Positions 34,781 through 48,336 are shown, counted from the stretch's first letter. The stretch is DNA of 64,000 nt from Chondrosia reniformis (GCA_947172415.1 OX359194.1:1116001-1180000); one strand, 5' to 3'. Made by a program: numbers and translations. Notes: generated from the sequence alone by a model not told the origin.

Positions 34781-37700
34781 ATGATGGTTCTTCTCTTTGC
34801 AGTTACAGTTTTAATTGGAATGGGTCCCAGTAGCGCAAGTAAGAAGTTCACTCAAACCTATTATTGTCTAATTAAAAAGAGAGAATTTACATGAAAGGAT
34901 CCTTATAATTATGTATATAGTATATATGGGTTTCAAGTGGCTTTGTATCTACAGTAATTTATGTGCTTTAAGAGGTATTTTATAAGTTAGCTGCTTAAAA
35001 TATATAATCTACCTATACACATGTTATATATAGTGACATCATCATCTCAAACGTTGCCTCCATCATCATTGCCATCTCCAACATCACCTCCACAACCATC
35101 TCAAGTTCAAGGTGTCACTGTTACAAGAGGTGTATCAGATGGATCTCCATCTTTGACAGTTTCATGGACTGCAGAATCTGGATCTGGAATAACCTACACT
35201 GTGAGGTATTCAACAAGTAGTGGTAATACAACAGAACCACCATCTGGAGCATCAACAATGTCAGGAATCACTGGTACATCAACTACACTGGGTAAACTTA
35301 CACAAGGTACAATGTACTACATTTGGGTAGCAGCTGATTCATTAGGTGGACAAGGACCTTACAGTACAAGAGTGTCAATGACTACATTTGAAGGTAAATA
35401 CATAATAGTGTAGTTTCAAATTATCAATCATTAAATTTAGATGGAATGTTTTCTTCATCTTATCTATTCTATACCCTTTTCGTGTAAGTATTTTCACAAT
35501 ACATATATCTACGTTTATCTAATTTCTTTCTTCTATCATAGAAAGTGATGCTTCAGCTCCTACTAATGTACTGGCAAGTCCACTATCAGGAAAAGTTGGT
35601 ATTAGAGTATCTTGGACTGCACCAAATCTTCTAACAGGTCTACCCATCACTGGATACTCAATACAGTATAAGATAAGAGGATCCGGAATGTCATATGTGA
35701 CAGTGACAGTTGGAGCTGGTACAACTCAAGGAGATATAACTGGTTTACAGAGTAGCACTGAATATCGTATTATAGTTGCTACAAGAACTGGTTTAGGAAC
35801 AGGACCATACTGTTGTCAGACTATTAATACAGCTGTCTTTGTTACAACAGGTGAGCTACTATGCATACAATATATAGCAAACTCCATTGTGCATAAGTGC
35901 ACATTTGGTTGAGTGAATTTCTTAACTACGTATACACTCTACATTTATATATACCTCAGTTCCACCTCAAGTCCAAGGTGTCACTGTTAAAAGAGGTGTA
36001 TCAGGTGGATCTCCATCTTTGACAGTTTCATGGACTGCAGTACCTGGATCTGAAATAAACTACACTGTGAGGTATTCAACAAGTAGTGGTACTGAAACAG
36101 AACCACCATCTGGAGCATCAACAATGTCAGCAATCGCTGGTACATCAACTACACTGAGTGGACTTACACAAGGTAGAGTGTACTACATTTGGGTAGCAGC
36201 TGTTTCATCAGATGGACAAGGACCTTACAGTACAAGAATGTCACAGACTACATTTACAGGTTAGTAATTATTAATTATTTAACTCTGTAATTCATAGTTA
36301 ATTTAATTATAATTATCCCAATTTCCAGCAAGTGATGCTTCAGCTCCTACTAATGTAATGGCAAGTTCACTATTCGGACAAGTTGGTATTAGAGTATCTT
36401 GGACTGCACCAACTCTTCCAACAGGTCTACCCATCACTGGATACTCAATACAGTATAAGATAAAAGGATCTGGAATGACATATTTGACAGTGACAGTTGG
36501 AGCTGGTACAACTCAAGGAGATATAACTGGTTTACAGAGTAGCACTGAATATCGTATTATAGTTGCTACAAGAACTGGTTTAGGAACAGGACCATACTGT
36601 TGTCAGACTACACCGCTCTTTGTTACAACAGGTGAGTGATACATACATATGTACTAATTAAAACATCTTTGCATATATAATATCATAGCTACCAAATGGT
36701 CTACATTATATAGATATTCACAATCCAACTAAATACTAGTGTAAAGTAGACTACGTACATAAATGCTTAATTAAGAATACGTATACTATTAGTATTATGC
36801 CACTGACTATTGCAATATACAATATCCAGTTCCAGGTGCTCCCACTAGCCTCATGATATCTCCTCCATCTGGATCATGTGACCAACTGATAGTTACTTGG
36901 ACAGCACCATCTAACACTGGAGGACCTGGAGCTGTGTCAGTGACGTATAAAATGTATTTAGATGGAGCCATGCAAGGTTCCTCACTCAGTACTACCAGTA
37001 AGACCTTGAGTGGTCTAATGGATAACAAGGAGTACACAGTTAGTGTAGAGGCAGTGAATGTGGCAGGAAGTGGAGAACGTGTGACAGCAAGCATGTTTAC
37101 AAGACCCAAAGGTTATTTATACTACTCCCACCCTATAGCAATATTAAGGATGTACGTATATATATACCTAAAGAACTTTATGTTCTTGTTTGGGTATAAG
37201 GATGTCGTCTGCAATTACAGGCCTTATTAAATTATGTTTTGGATATTTTATAAATCTGTAGCTCCTTCAATATCTTCATTGTCAGCCAGTTCCTCAACAC
37301 AATTCATCATCACACTCACTGCACCAGATAGATCATCTTCTCTTACTTACAAGTGTACTATATCTACAACTGTGAGTGGTCTGTATACAAAGACTGTAAC
37401 TGGTACAGTGTTACAATATACAGTGGATGGTTTAAGTCCTTATGTTACTTACACTGTTGAATGTACTTCTTCAAACGAAGAGGATTCTTGTGATTCTAAC
37501 ATGGACACTATAAGAATGCCTTCAGCAGGTGAGTTGTGTTGTTACAGAATCTATATATAATTTCTGTGAGTGGGTTATAATAAAGATACTCTTACAGTTG
37601 TATTGTATTCTCATAGCAAACGCAAGCGTAATTGGTTTCATAATTATGTAAATCACGACTGTTTAAAATCTTTTACTTCTCTATTAGAGGGAAACATGTT

Positions 37701-40700
37701 TATTATTGTAGTTTAGTGTATGATATCATTGTTTATGCAGCTAGCTAGTGTATTCTATGCAGTATTAGTGTATAATATCGTTTACTTCTTTTATACAGTA
37801 CCAAGTGGACCTCCTCTTAATCTAAGAGCTGAACCATCCAGGGATTCAGCCATTTTAACATGGGATCCACCAGCTGAGAAGGACCAAAATGGAGTAATTA
37901 CTAGATATTTGATAAAGTACCAGTTAAGTAGTGATTCATCAAGTCAGATGACAAGAACAGTTGGAGCAGTAACTCAATTATCATTGGATAATCTGATGAC
38001 TGGAGCGACATATAATTTTACTGTAGCTGCTACTAATAGTATTGGAACTGGACCTGATGCTACCATGGTGATGTTCACAACAATTCCTGATAGTAAGGTT
38101 TTATAAATTAGTACACATTATGTAGTTCTGAGAATCACCAATAAATGTATTATATTGAAACTGTATAGCTGCCCATAAAAATATCAGCTCTGTGATTTGT
38201 GATGAAAGCAAGTTAGCCTCACAAGTTGTACAGTCAGTGTACTCCTCACTAGTTAATTAACTTACATTTGAATTAGAAGCTATCAATGGAAAGAGTTTGA
38301 AGCAAATACTTTCAATTTAGTATTATGTTTTGTTACTAAACCAGATATTGCTCATGTTTATTTGAGTGTGATTTAAATATAGTGAGACTGATATCTATTA
38401 ATTTTTATATTAACCTTTAGTTGAGAATCTCAGAATATCAGAAGTAACAACCAGTACAATCACCATAACTTGGGATGCTCCTCATAATGGTTACACTGTA
38501 GGTAACCGTTATACAGAAGCTACTGATTCATCTACTGAGGGAACACAAACTAGAAAACCTAATGGTACACCTCAAGATGAACATACGTTTGGAAGTTTAA
38601 ACTCTTTCAGAGAGTACAGAATGTTTGTCAGACTAAGGAACACTGGTGGAAATGGATCCTACAGCAGTATTACAGCAAGGACTCTTGGGAAAGGTAAACT
38701 ATAATATAAGTTGCATTATATAGAATTAGAATTAATTGTGTAGTTATTATAAGTTAATATACGTTATTATTTAAATTTGTGCCTTTTATTAAATGTGATC
38801 AGAGTTAAGTAAATTACCGAAGTAGGCAATAAAAATGTTTTACTTTTACAGATCACTTAAGATTTAAAAATTCTAGATATACGTTTAACTATCAGTTTTA
38901 CATTCAGATTACAAGATATATATGACATACGTATTGTATGGTATGGTGCAAGATTAGGAACTGTAACTTGAAAATCTTCTGTAATCTTTCTGTAACTTTG
39001 CAATTACAAATGGTAATACAATTTGTACATGCACTTCGTATAAGATTCTACTGACCTTTTGAGGCATTCCTATTATACAGCTCCAACTGTTCAACCTAAG
39101 AACTTCAGTTCCATTCCAAATATAACATTTATAACTGTTGAATGGAGTGCACCAGATTTATGGGAGAGAAATGGAATCATCACTAACTACATCATTGAAT
39201 GGGGAGAGACTGGAAGCTTGACAACTCTCAATTACCCAGTACCTAATCCAACATTCAATACTACAAATAGACTGAGTTATAACTTTACAGGATTGACACC
39301 ATTTACTACATACAACTTTAGCATAGCAGCAGTCAACATCAATGGAACCGGACCATTTAGTGAAATATTAGAGGAAAGTACTGATGAAGAAGGTACATAA
39401 GTTATATATTATTTAGAAATGTGTTAATCTGTTCTGCTAATTCACAAATGATGCAAATTAATGTTTTAATTTATTAATAGTTCCTGGAAAGATAAAGAAT
39501 TTAACGGCAGTTTCAATTAGTAATAAAATGGTGACTATCAAGTGGAGACCACCTGAACAAGAAGACACATTTGGTGACATTACTATTTATACAGTGACCT
39601 TTGGTATCCTTGGTAATGAGACTACATTGAATGTGAATATCACACCAAACATGAATGAGTACCACTTAATGGACTTAGGTAAGTATACATATACACTAAG
39701 AGTGTCATATAGGTATAGTATAGAGTGCATACACATGGATATTTCTACAGTTCCTGGTGTACCATATCACTTTACAATAAGAGCAAGTACTAATGGAGGA
39801 TATGGAGAAACAGAGGAAATAACATTTTTTAGTCAGGAATTAGGTTGGTTATATATACATATGTTTATATGTTTGTAGTGTTTTTACATTTTGCATATCT
39901 TACGTATGTTTTTCTATGCTTACATATAAGTACATTAAATATATTCATTACTGTTCTTCATTGTTCTTATAGCTCCTTCACCTAACACTACTCTGAGGAT
40001 GGTCAGAGGAGAGTGGAGTGGTAGTACACTGATCATCACTTGGAAACCTCTTACACTTCATGAAGCAAGAGGATTTCCATTCTACATTATCTACATTGAT
40101 GACAGTGAGTTTGCTAACACAACTGAAAGTAACATTGATGTCGTTGGACTTGATACATCAAAGAGTTACACTGTCCAAGTGGAAGTTAGAACAATCGCTT
40201 TGAATGAAAGTGAAATGGGAGTATTGAGTAGTAAAAGTATGTCATCATTTTTACCTATACATAATGAAGAAATATAACCCAAAAATCACACACACACATA
40301 TATACGTATAATTACAGTCGACTCCTGATATAACGAACACCAAAATCCCAGCATAATTGTTCTTTATAAAAGAAGTTCTTTATAACCAAATGTACTTTAT
40401 TTGTATATAACTATACAAATAAACTACTCATCAGTGCAGTATGAATACAGTAGAATGCTTACAAAATTAAAATTACGTAAAATAGTATATTAATGGTACT
40501 CAGGGTGGACTTTTCAACTGAAAATTCGTCACAAATACCCTTCTCCTTCCTCCCTTTATCCACTTCGTCCAGTAACTTCGGTTTAAGAATGATAAATACA
40601 GCCGTTTTTGGCTTCACACATACATAATCATAAGTTAACACGTTCGTTATAATAGAAGTTTGTTTAGGGTTGTTTGTAATAAACAGAAGGAATTGAATGG

Positions 40701-43700
40701 ACAGGAAATTGTTTTTTGATAATCGTTCGTTATAACCCAAAATTCGTTATGAGCGAGTTCGTTATAGGTGGAGTCGACTGTATATATATTTAACATGAAT
40801 ACGTATGTGCAGTGTATATTTTATTGCCAACAAATACCTGATTGACTAAAGCCTGTGTTACAACATGTACAACTATTATTTATATTTGACGTATATGTGG
40901 AGTAGGTACACAACTATTATTTGAACTAACAGTATATGGACTATCATAAAATCCAGAGTCAAATGATGAAACATCGAAGCTTACATTATATAAGATCAGC
41001 TTCTGAATCAGTTTATGGACTAATAACTTATATATTATTCATTTGACATATACTGTTATCTTTGAAAATATGCATCTTCCAAACAAAATATGCAGCTATT
41101 CTGTCAGATGCTTTCTGCAGCAAGAAATCAGTTACAACATTGTGTATTATGTCTATTTCCTCTTTATTCAGTCACTGTATCAGCCAGGACCACAATATCA
41201 CTTGTGGCATTAGGCATTGGCCTTGCTTTTGGTGTAATCATTGTTTTGATCATAACCGTTGGCATAGTGACAGTAGTGATTTGGTGAGTTATGCATTACT
41301 AGCTAGTGTGGACAATCATTAAATGAAAAATATACGTACGTACATATTTTGAAATGGTTTCATTTAATTTGTAGTGTTTGCAAGCATGGTACTGGTGTTG
41401 CTACCACTGTTGTTAGAAAGAAGAGAGAGAAACTTGAACTGAATTTGTTAAATACGTACAACCTGGAATTAGATTGTGGTAAAAAGTCTTTAAGATGCCA
41501 ATGTTACAATTGAAGTATTGTCAATAGTCCTGTATACAATATCTTGTTCCCCTTTAGGTAGTGTAACTCCAATACCAGCTAACCAATTTGCCAAGCATGT
41601 CCGAAGAATGCATTTCCATGGTGATATGGGTTTTGAGAAGGAATATGAGAAAGTTCAGAATGATCCCACTGGAGAAGATAACATTGCAAGGGAACACTAT
41701 AGCAAGAATCGCTACCTCAACATTTTCACTTGTAAGATTATCACGTCATGAATGCACAATAAAACATTTCCCTAAATTACGTGTTTAAACATAATAATTG
41801 TATATATAATATTTTAGATAATCATTCAAGGGTTAAATTACTGGTTCCTGATGAAGAAGGGGACGACTACATTAATGCATCCTACATACATGTAAGTTTT
41901 ATATACGTAAGTGGAAGAACTGAATCATTATACACATAATATTATGGTATTTCATTTATTGATTACAGGGATTCAATAGAGAAAATGCCTATATTGCATC
42001 TCAGGGTAAGAGACATATACACAATAATTATATATATATAGGTAATTCCTTCATATTATATAGTGAAATAGTTGCATAATACTACAATACACGTCTAACC
42101 AACCATTAGCGTACATTAATAATTTTCAGACTTGATTGTTTAAGGGATTTACTGTACATTTTCACACATCCACACATCCAAAAAGAATTTAGTTTTTAAG
42201 TATATATTTTTACAGAAGGTGTAAAATGTATTTTCCAAAGAGAATGTTTAAAAATTTGTATTAGCCCAAAAAATAGTGAAATAACAAGAGAAAGAGAAAT
42301 CTTTGCACACTTTACAATAGTTTTGAAGCAATTTACATTCACCAGAGTGACACAACATATTATTATTTGTGTATTATGTATACAGACAGTACATATATAC
42401 TGTTTCCAATTTCAATTTCTATACTATCTTATTACTTATTGCTCTTTCATATATGTATTTCTATTTCTAGATATAGATATATTCACTTTTCATCATGCAG
42501 GCCATTAGCATTGGAATTGACTCATAATAATAAATCACCTCATTTCATTTTGTTGCAATATGTTGGCATACATGCACAATTACTCCTGCTATATATGTAC
42601 ATGTACTTTGTATTTGAATGATGTATTCTTTGTTGTATAATACATTTCTCTGTGTCAGGTCCTACATCAGCTACGATTGCTGATTTCTTGCAGATGGTCG
42701 TTGACCACAAGGTTCCAGTAATTGTCATGTTGACACTCTATGAAGAAAAGGCTAAGGTGACCTTACTAATGTATACAGAACCTATTAATTATGTCCATAT
42801 ATCTAGTGGAATAAGAGGTTCTAAGTGGTATAGTATAAAATGTATAATATTAATGTATATATATACATACGTGTAAGTATGTGGAGAGGTACTTAGCAAT
42901 CAGTTGGTGATAAGCAGTAATAGCCTTAGGCCATGAGACTGATATGTCTTAAAATGGTATTATATACTATATAGTATATAATGTATTCTTAGAATGTAGA
43001 TTACGGTTCATTTTCTAATATGTGATAATTTTATATAATTTGCAATTTGGTCTAATTATAGGGTTGATAATCTAAAAAGGTTTTTATAATCATACTTTTA
43101 ATAGATGATAAGTTATTATATCAAATCAAGATACATTTTGTATGTACGTACGTATATGAGATGTCATTATGAAATATGTACGTACGTATATAGTCAGTAA
43201 GTACTATATAATATATTATAAAAACAGTTAGGTATGTACACATATAAATGTACACATATAGATAGAGAGTCCAAGCAGGTGTTATACATTTTGTGATGTT
43301 ACAGTATACGTATAATATCCATGCACTTCAGTATTTATAATACATATATAACGGTTGTATTTGTGTATATATACTTACAATAATTGTATATGCTTCAATG
43401 CTGTGCCAATCACTTATTGATGCATGATAGAAACAGTCATCATTCATTCATTTGGTAACATTTAAATTATTCCCTCAATGTGTTTCAAACTTAGCCTAAA
43501 TGTGAGAAATACATGGGAAGTGATGATGGGACAGTTTTTGCTACACAGAGAAACCTTCAAGTGGTTGTCAACTCTAAACTTGAGTTCAGTGACTATGAAA
43601 AGAGGGAATTAGTAATCAGAAATGTGAGAAACAAAACACTAACTCCACATACTATAATATTATATACGTATGTGTGTGTGCATGCCATCTATCTATATAT

Positions 43701-46700
43701 ATATTCAAACTCCCACTTATATAGAGCCGGCATATATACATACATTATGTACATATTTATAGTCAAGCATGCGTTATTATAGGAGATTTAACAGAAACTA
43801 TTACTTGATTATGTATACATTCTGATCATAAGAAGTTAAGAGAGTTGTGTTATACATATTATAGAGTGCTACACCACATGTGAAGCCTCATAGGCTGACA
43901 CACTTCCTCTACACCTCCTGGCCTGATCATGGAGTACCTCAACATCCCTCTGCCATGATCAAGTTTGTACAACAAGTTAGGAAAGTGTACAACAACAGCT
44001 CAGCACCAATGATTGTACACTGCAGGTACGTATATAATATAGTATGCATATACACATAGTATGCTAACTTATATGTGTATAGGTTAGCCACTCCAAATTG
44101 TCCAATGTCCAATGCAGTTGAAGTATATATAGTGTATATACAGTATATACGTACATACAGTGTACGTATATATGCTATACTTATACACCTGCATGTGTAT
44201 AATACAGTGCAAGTTATATAATTGTAGTTTAACCACTCTATTAATTATGATCCAATCCTTTTAAACTTTGTCCAATTGAAACTTGAAATCGTTAATATTT
44301 GTTCTATATACCTCAACTTTCTTTTCAGTGCTGGAGTAGGTCGTACTGGTACATTCATCACTATTGATACAATGCTGCAGAGATTGAATGAGAGAGATGA
44401 TCTTAACATTTATGAGTTTGTAATGCAAATGAGAACGAGGAGAACATTTATGGTGCAAAACCAGGTAAGCTGTCATCACTGTATGTGCATGGATAGCTCT
44501 ATTGAAACTTAAAGAGGAATGTGTATAATAAATGTATATAGTACATATTTTTTCTATTTACCTGATTGAAAGTGCCATACCCTGGTATTTATTGATGTAT
44601 TGTCACTTCTCTTTGAAAATAAAAATATTGCTCAATTTATATATAATTTCAGAAATTTACTTTTTATATGAGTTTGTAATGAAAAATGAGCTCTTCTAGG
44701 AATTAAAAGTTGTTTTACCTTCAGCAAACTCCACAAACAAGAAAGTGAAATATTTGGTATTACTGCATACATGTGCTAAGTGTACATGTGTGAAGAGGTT
44801 CATTTACTAAACAAGTTTGAGTGCCTTTAAACACTGAAAATGTCAGAGGATGAACCTTTTCAAAGAGAAGTTTGACATATGCGTATTACATAGAAGAAGT
44901 TCTTATCATATATCCTTATCCAGTTATATAAGATATATATATATATTTGTGAATACATATAGATTACCATTCAGGTTGAATTACATTGTATTATATTTAG
45001 GATCAGTATACCTTTATTCATGATGCGGTTAATGACTTTATCTCGTGTGGAAGCACTGCCATTGCTTCACATGAGCTGAGGAGATTCATTTATGAAAATG
45101 ACCAATTGGAATCAAAAGGGAAAAAAAGTAAAACTGGTTTTCAAAATGAATTTGAAGTAAGCACAATTAAAAAGTGGAAACATCCTTTAATTGCATGTAT
45201 GATTGTGTAGAAATTATATTCAATCCTAAATGCCTATATATTATATTTTATATGTCACAAAGAGTGTATAAATAAATTTGTTATTTTTCTAAGAAACTTG
45301 TCGATATGTCAAAGACAGTATCATCAACCGATGTCACAAATGCTGCTAAAGCTGCCATTATTAAAAGGAATAGATACAAAGATAGATTTCCTTGTGAGCT
45401 ATACAATATAATACTAAATATACACACACATATATAGACAGGAACCTTTCTGAGCAGCTTAAAATCACCAAATACATTTGTTTCTCTCACTTTTAGATTT
45501 TAATAATAAACTTTGTGTTGTTGGTCCTGGAAAGTCGTCTGCTAATGGATCAGATTACATCAATGCCTCCTACTGCAATGTACGTCTATTCATAAAACAG
45601 ATTATACTGGTATATAAGTATTTGAGAAGGTACGTATGTATTCAACGCATTCTTATATTTTAGAGCTATTCTAAGCAAAAGGCTTTCATTGCATGTCAAG
45701 CACCTCTGGAGACAACAAAAGAAGACTTTTGGACACTTTCATGGCAACTAAAACTGGAGACTATTGTAGTACTCTGCAACTTCAACAATAAGACTCAAGT
45801 ACATACTTCAGGGGGCCTACATACGTATATACTTCTTTTTTCTAAATATAGTATAAAGTATTGTTATACAAATTATAGTAAAAAATGTACAAATTGTACA
45901 ATTATAGAATTATAAATAGTAAATATCCAACCACTGCAGCCTCCTTGTGTTCAATTTTGGCCAACAAAGGAAGAAAAGTCTACTTTGTTTGGAAACATCA
46001 AAGTATCTTACATCAGTGAGACAGGACTCAATGATTGTTCTGTTTACAAAATGGAGATAGAAAATAGCAAAATGGTTGGTATGAAATTTATGTATTGATG
46101 TGTGTTATTTTGGTATATATACTGTATATACAAGATATCAACACTGCGGATGTTATATAGGACTAGTCCATTCACAGAGGCTACTAATAAAGCACATTTC
46201 ATATTTATCTGAAGTTATCGTCAATGTTCTATCTAAATTTTGTATGAAAATTGGCGACAACCTTCTAGGACATGCTCATCTAGTCATATGCATGTCGTTC
46301 TGTTATCAATATGTATTATTCTGTTACTCATACTTTGCAATAATGTGCATAATACATATAAAAGCATTACTTTCTAATGTGATACACATTCATCTGTACC
46401 ATATATACTCTAAATTAAATGGCTGCTATCTTCAAAATTGCAGAGTGTCATGCCCCATTTTGAGGTTACTCTGTATCACTACAAAGAATGGTATTTGGAA
46501 GGCACTCCTCCACTGACATCTCTACTGAAGCTGATGGGCGACATAGAGGGAGTTCAAAAGAAGAGCTCTAAACCTATTGTCATCATGTGCGAGTAAGTTC
46601 AACTTACAATTATATATAGGAGACATTTATTTCATCTACATAGCCATAATTATTTGTAGTGATGGTATGGGTCGTACTGGTGTATTCATAACTGCTATGT

Positions 46701-47165
46701 CTGAGATTGAGAGAGTTAAAATTGAAGGAGAAATTGACATATTTCAGACAATAAAATCAATGAGAACAAAGAGACCCAAAATGGTCTCCACTGTGGTAAG
46801 TACCCTTAGTATTCTAAAAACTATCATATTTATACAAAATACGTATTATAGGTGAACTCTTAATTATTCATGTACAGTACGTACGTATATAATACCTAAA
46901 TGATTGTTCAAATTATACTCTTTGTTTACCAATGTTATATTACTGCAATGTCAATTTTAGTTTTTTTTCCATTCTAAAAGTATATATACCATTGACATGA
47001 AGATATGCATTATATAAATTGCACATGTATAAAAATGTAAGTACAATATATGTACGTAGTATTACATATTGCATCTATATGCAGGATCAGTACAAGTTGT
47101 GTCATGAGATTCTTCAAGCTTACTTGGATTCATTTGATACTTATGCTAACTTCAAGGCTGTGTGA
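34781..47165 (+). CDS. Gene D: FN3-repeat receptor tyrosine phosphatase (complete)
   Basis: Complete model: exons sum to 5313 bases, 1770 residues. Signal peptide 1-19, eleven FN3 or FN3-like modules to about residue 1104, membrane helix about 1112-1139, juxtamembrane segment, PTP D1 (catalytic Cys1400) and degenerate D2 (P-loop Cys1698). The architecture resembles LAR-like and PTPRB-like FN3 RPTPs, but I cannot assign orthology to a vertebrate class. It would act at the plasma membrane. It diverges from C across a shared promoter region and is followed by F 1.2 kb downstream. The start was chosen for its hydrophobic leader ([19 protein letters not shown]) and a phase 1 donor. A longer 5' end is possible. 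Confidence 0.9.
34949..40236 (+). repeat. Inverted segmental duplication, right arm
   Basis: Matches the reverse complement of 29315-33656 across FN3 exons and their introns. The similarity begins near the sequence TTTATGTGCTTTAAGAGG in the first intron and ends with the last FN3 exon. Beyond that point the two genes have unrelated membrane regions. Confidence 0.88.
35034..40236 (+). CDS. Gene D, FN3 array
   Basis: Exons 35034-35393, 35542-35850, 35960-36259, 36329-36631, 36830-37111, 37262-37528, 37799-38092, 38421-38693, 39081-39392, 39481-39678 plus 39751-39843 (one domain in two exons), and 39973-40236. All are phase 1-1. Modules show FN3 marks such as [26 protein letters not shown] and [10 protein letters not shown]. 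The first module carries a Ser/Pro-rich leader. The module at 37262 has extra cysteines (YKCTIS, VECTSS, DSCDS) and is a divergent FN3-like or Ig-like domain. Modules 1 and 3 form one subtype, 2 and 4 another, showing an old two-domain duplication. Confidence 0.88.
40315..40780. mobile_element. MITE-like element with CAGTCGACTCC ends, copy 2
   Basis: A 466-base element in the gene D intron between the last FN3 exon and the membrane exon. The ends are CAGTCGACTCC and GGAGTCGACTG with TA directly outside on both sides. Subterminal ATAACGAAC and GTTCGTTATA are also inverted. It has no transposase. It shares its termini with 10565-11062. Confidence 0.88.
41172..41731 (+). CDS. Gene D, membrane helix and juxtamembrane region
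   Basis: Exons 41172-41283, 41375-41478 and 41558-41731. The helix reads [20 protein letters not shown] and ends IWCVCKHG. It is followed by basic residues (VVRKKREKL) and then the conserved RPTP segment [14 protein letters not shown]...GFEKEYEKV leading into SKNRYLNI. This segment is the usual membrane-proximal helix-turn-helix ahead of D1. Gene F has matching exons of 127, 104 and 177 bases. Confidence 0.85.
41818..45156 (+). CDS. Gene D, PTP domain D1 (catalytic)
   Basis: Exons 41818-41891, 41969-42005, 42659-42756, 43495-43623, 43865-44025, 44329-44464 and 45001-45156. The motifs are [54 protein letters not shown] and [16 protein letters not shown]. All catalytic residues are present. 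Exon boundaries coincide with those of A and B, so the FN3 and Ig RPTPs of this cluster share one ancestral PTP gene structure. Confidence 0.92.
45294..47165 (+). CDS. Gene D, PTP domain D2 (degenerate)
   Basis: Exons 45294-45393, 45497-45579, 45664-45798, 45940-46074, 46444-46592, 46660-46795 and 47085-47165. Keeps [37 protein letters not shown] and P-loop CDDGMGRTG. The WPD position reads YKEWYLEG, so the general acid is absent. Ends FKAV and TGA at 47163-47165. Confidence 0.88.
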
Positions 47166-48336
47166 AGTAAAGCCAAGATTGTGTGAATTAAACTGAACAT
47201 ACGTACATATTTAAACTTGTGTTTATATACGTAAGTGTGTGAATTGTGTTTATAAATAATCAAATTGAGATAAGAGGATTATTATTTGCAATAATACATA
47301 TATATATATATATACCTTGAACCTTAGGATATATTCTAAGGATATATACTACAATAATGCTAGCAATGTTCAGACAATATATATTCAATGTAATTGGCAT
47401 AAATATATATACAATTATATGTGGTGTATTTAATGCAGACACATCTATCACAGACTGCTTAATTATTCTCTTTTGATCCAAAAGTAATTGCTTTAAATTT
47501 AGATCTTTGAAGAAATCACCTCCTTGACAATAAGCTGCCCCCATTGACCCTGCATATTTTCTGTGCCTTCTTCGTTGAACTTACCAACTTGTAAATGTAT
47601 ATACGTATAAAGTCTCTTTTACTCCATCCAGCTATCTAATACCTATAATGTTCATTTTCAGAATTTACCAGTTAAAATGGACTCAGAAAACTATATATAT
47701 TAATAAAATAACAACACTTTCTTCATCTGCATGGCTTATAGTATTAGCAGAGTATATATACATGGGAAATGGAAGAGTGGCATCACAGTATATACTTTCC
47801 TGTACTCAGGAATTTTTGAATATGGATGATACATTAGACACCCTATTAAGACTATATATGAACAGGGATGGTTGTATACTTCCAACAGAGTATGTATCTA
47901 ATCTTGTTTATGTGATCTATGTATTATATATATATATATATATGTATATGAACTCAAATTTGTTTTTCATATATATGCCATATATATTGACCTGATAATG
48001 ACCACTGAATAGTAAGTAAGTTAAACTGTTTACCCTTTTTCCGAACGTATATATTTCAATTCAAAGCTTGGACCACACAAAGACTTTCCTTCAGGAATAT
48101 GTTACCTTCTTAATTAACTACAGTCGGATATATAAGGCTAATTTTCAAAGGATATATATAAAAATTCAATTATTGTAGTTAGGCATGCATATGTATTATC
48201 GTAATTTGTTATACAATAGTGTGATAATTCATTTTTGTACAATTCATGTAAGTGTCGCTAGTAGGACTTGTTTTACCTATATAATAGAAGGTTCTTTAAA
48301 TTTCTATCCAACAAGGAATTCATAATAATATATATA
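47166..48336. other. Intergenic region between D and F, with two unexplained open stretches
   Basis: Holds the 3' UTR of D and the promoter of F. Two stretches look protein-like but match nothing I recognise. On the minus strand at about 47260-47560 there is a frame with GAAYCQGGDFFKDLNLKQLL and LLLDQKRIIKQSV. On the plus strand at about 47648-47890 there is a frame with STQ-like and acidic segments (CTQEFLNMDDTLDTLLRLY). Either may be a gene fragment left by rearrangement. Neither has a convincing full gene structure. Confidence 0.4.

Noticed and set aside
34470-34784. A 104-codon plus-strand open frame in the C-D spacer.
   Set aside because: Rich in Tyr and Ile from TA-repeats and ends at the start codon of D; no homologue recognised. 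The shorter signal-peptide exon of D fits splice phase better.
36807-37109. A 100-codon minus-strand open frame.
   Set aside because: Antisense shadow of gene D FN3 module 5.
46100-46516. A 138-codon plus-strand open frame.
   Set aside because: Covers a gene D intron and overlaps the D2 exon at 46444 in a different frame; low-complexity and hydrophobic.
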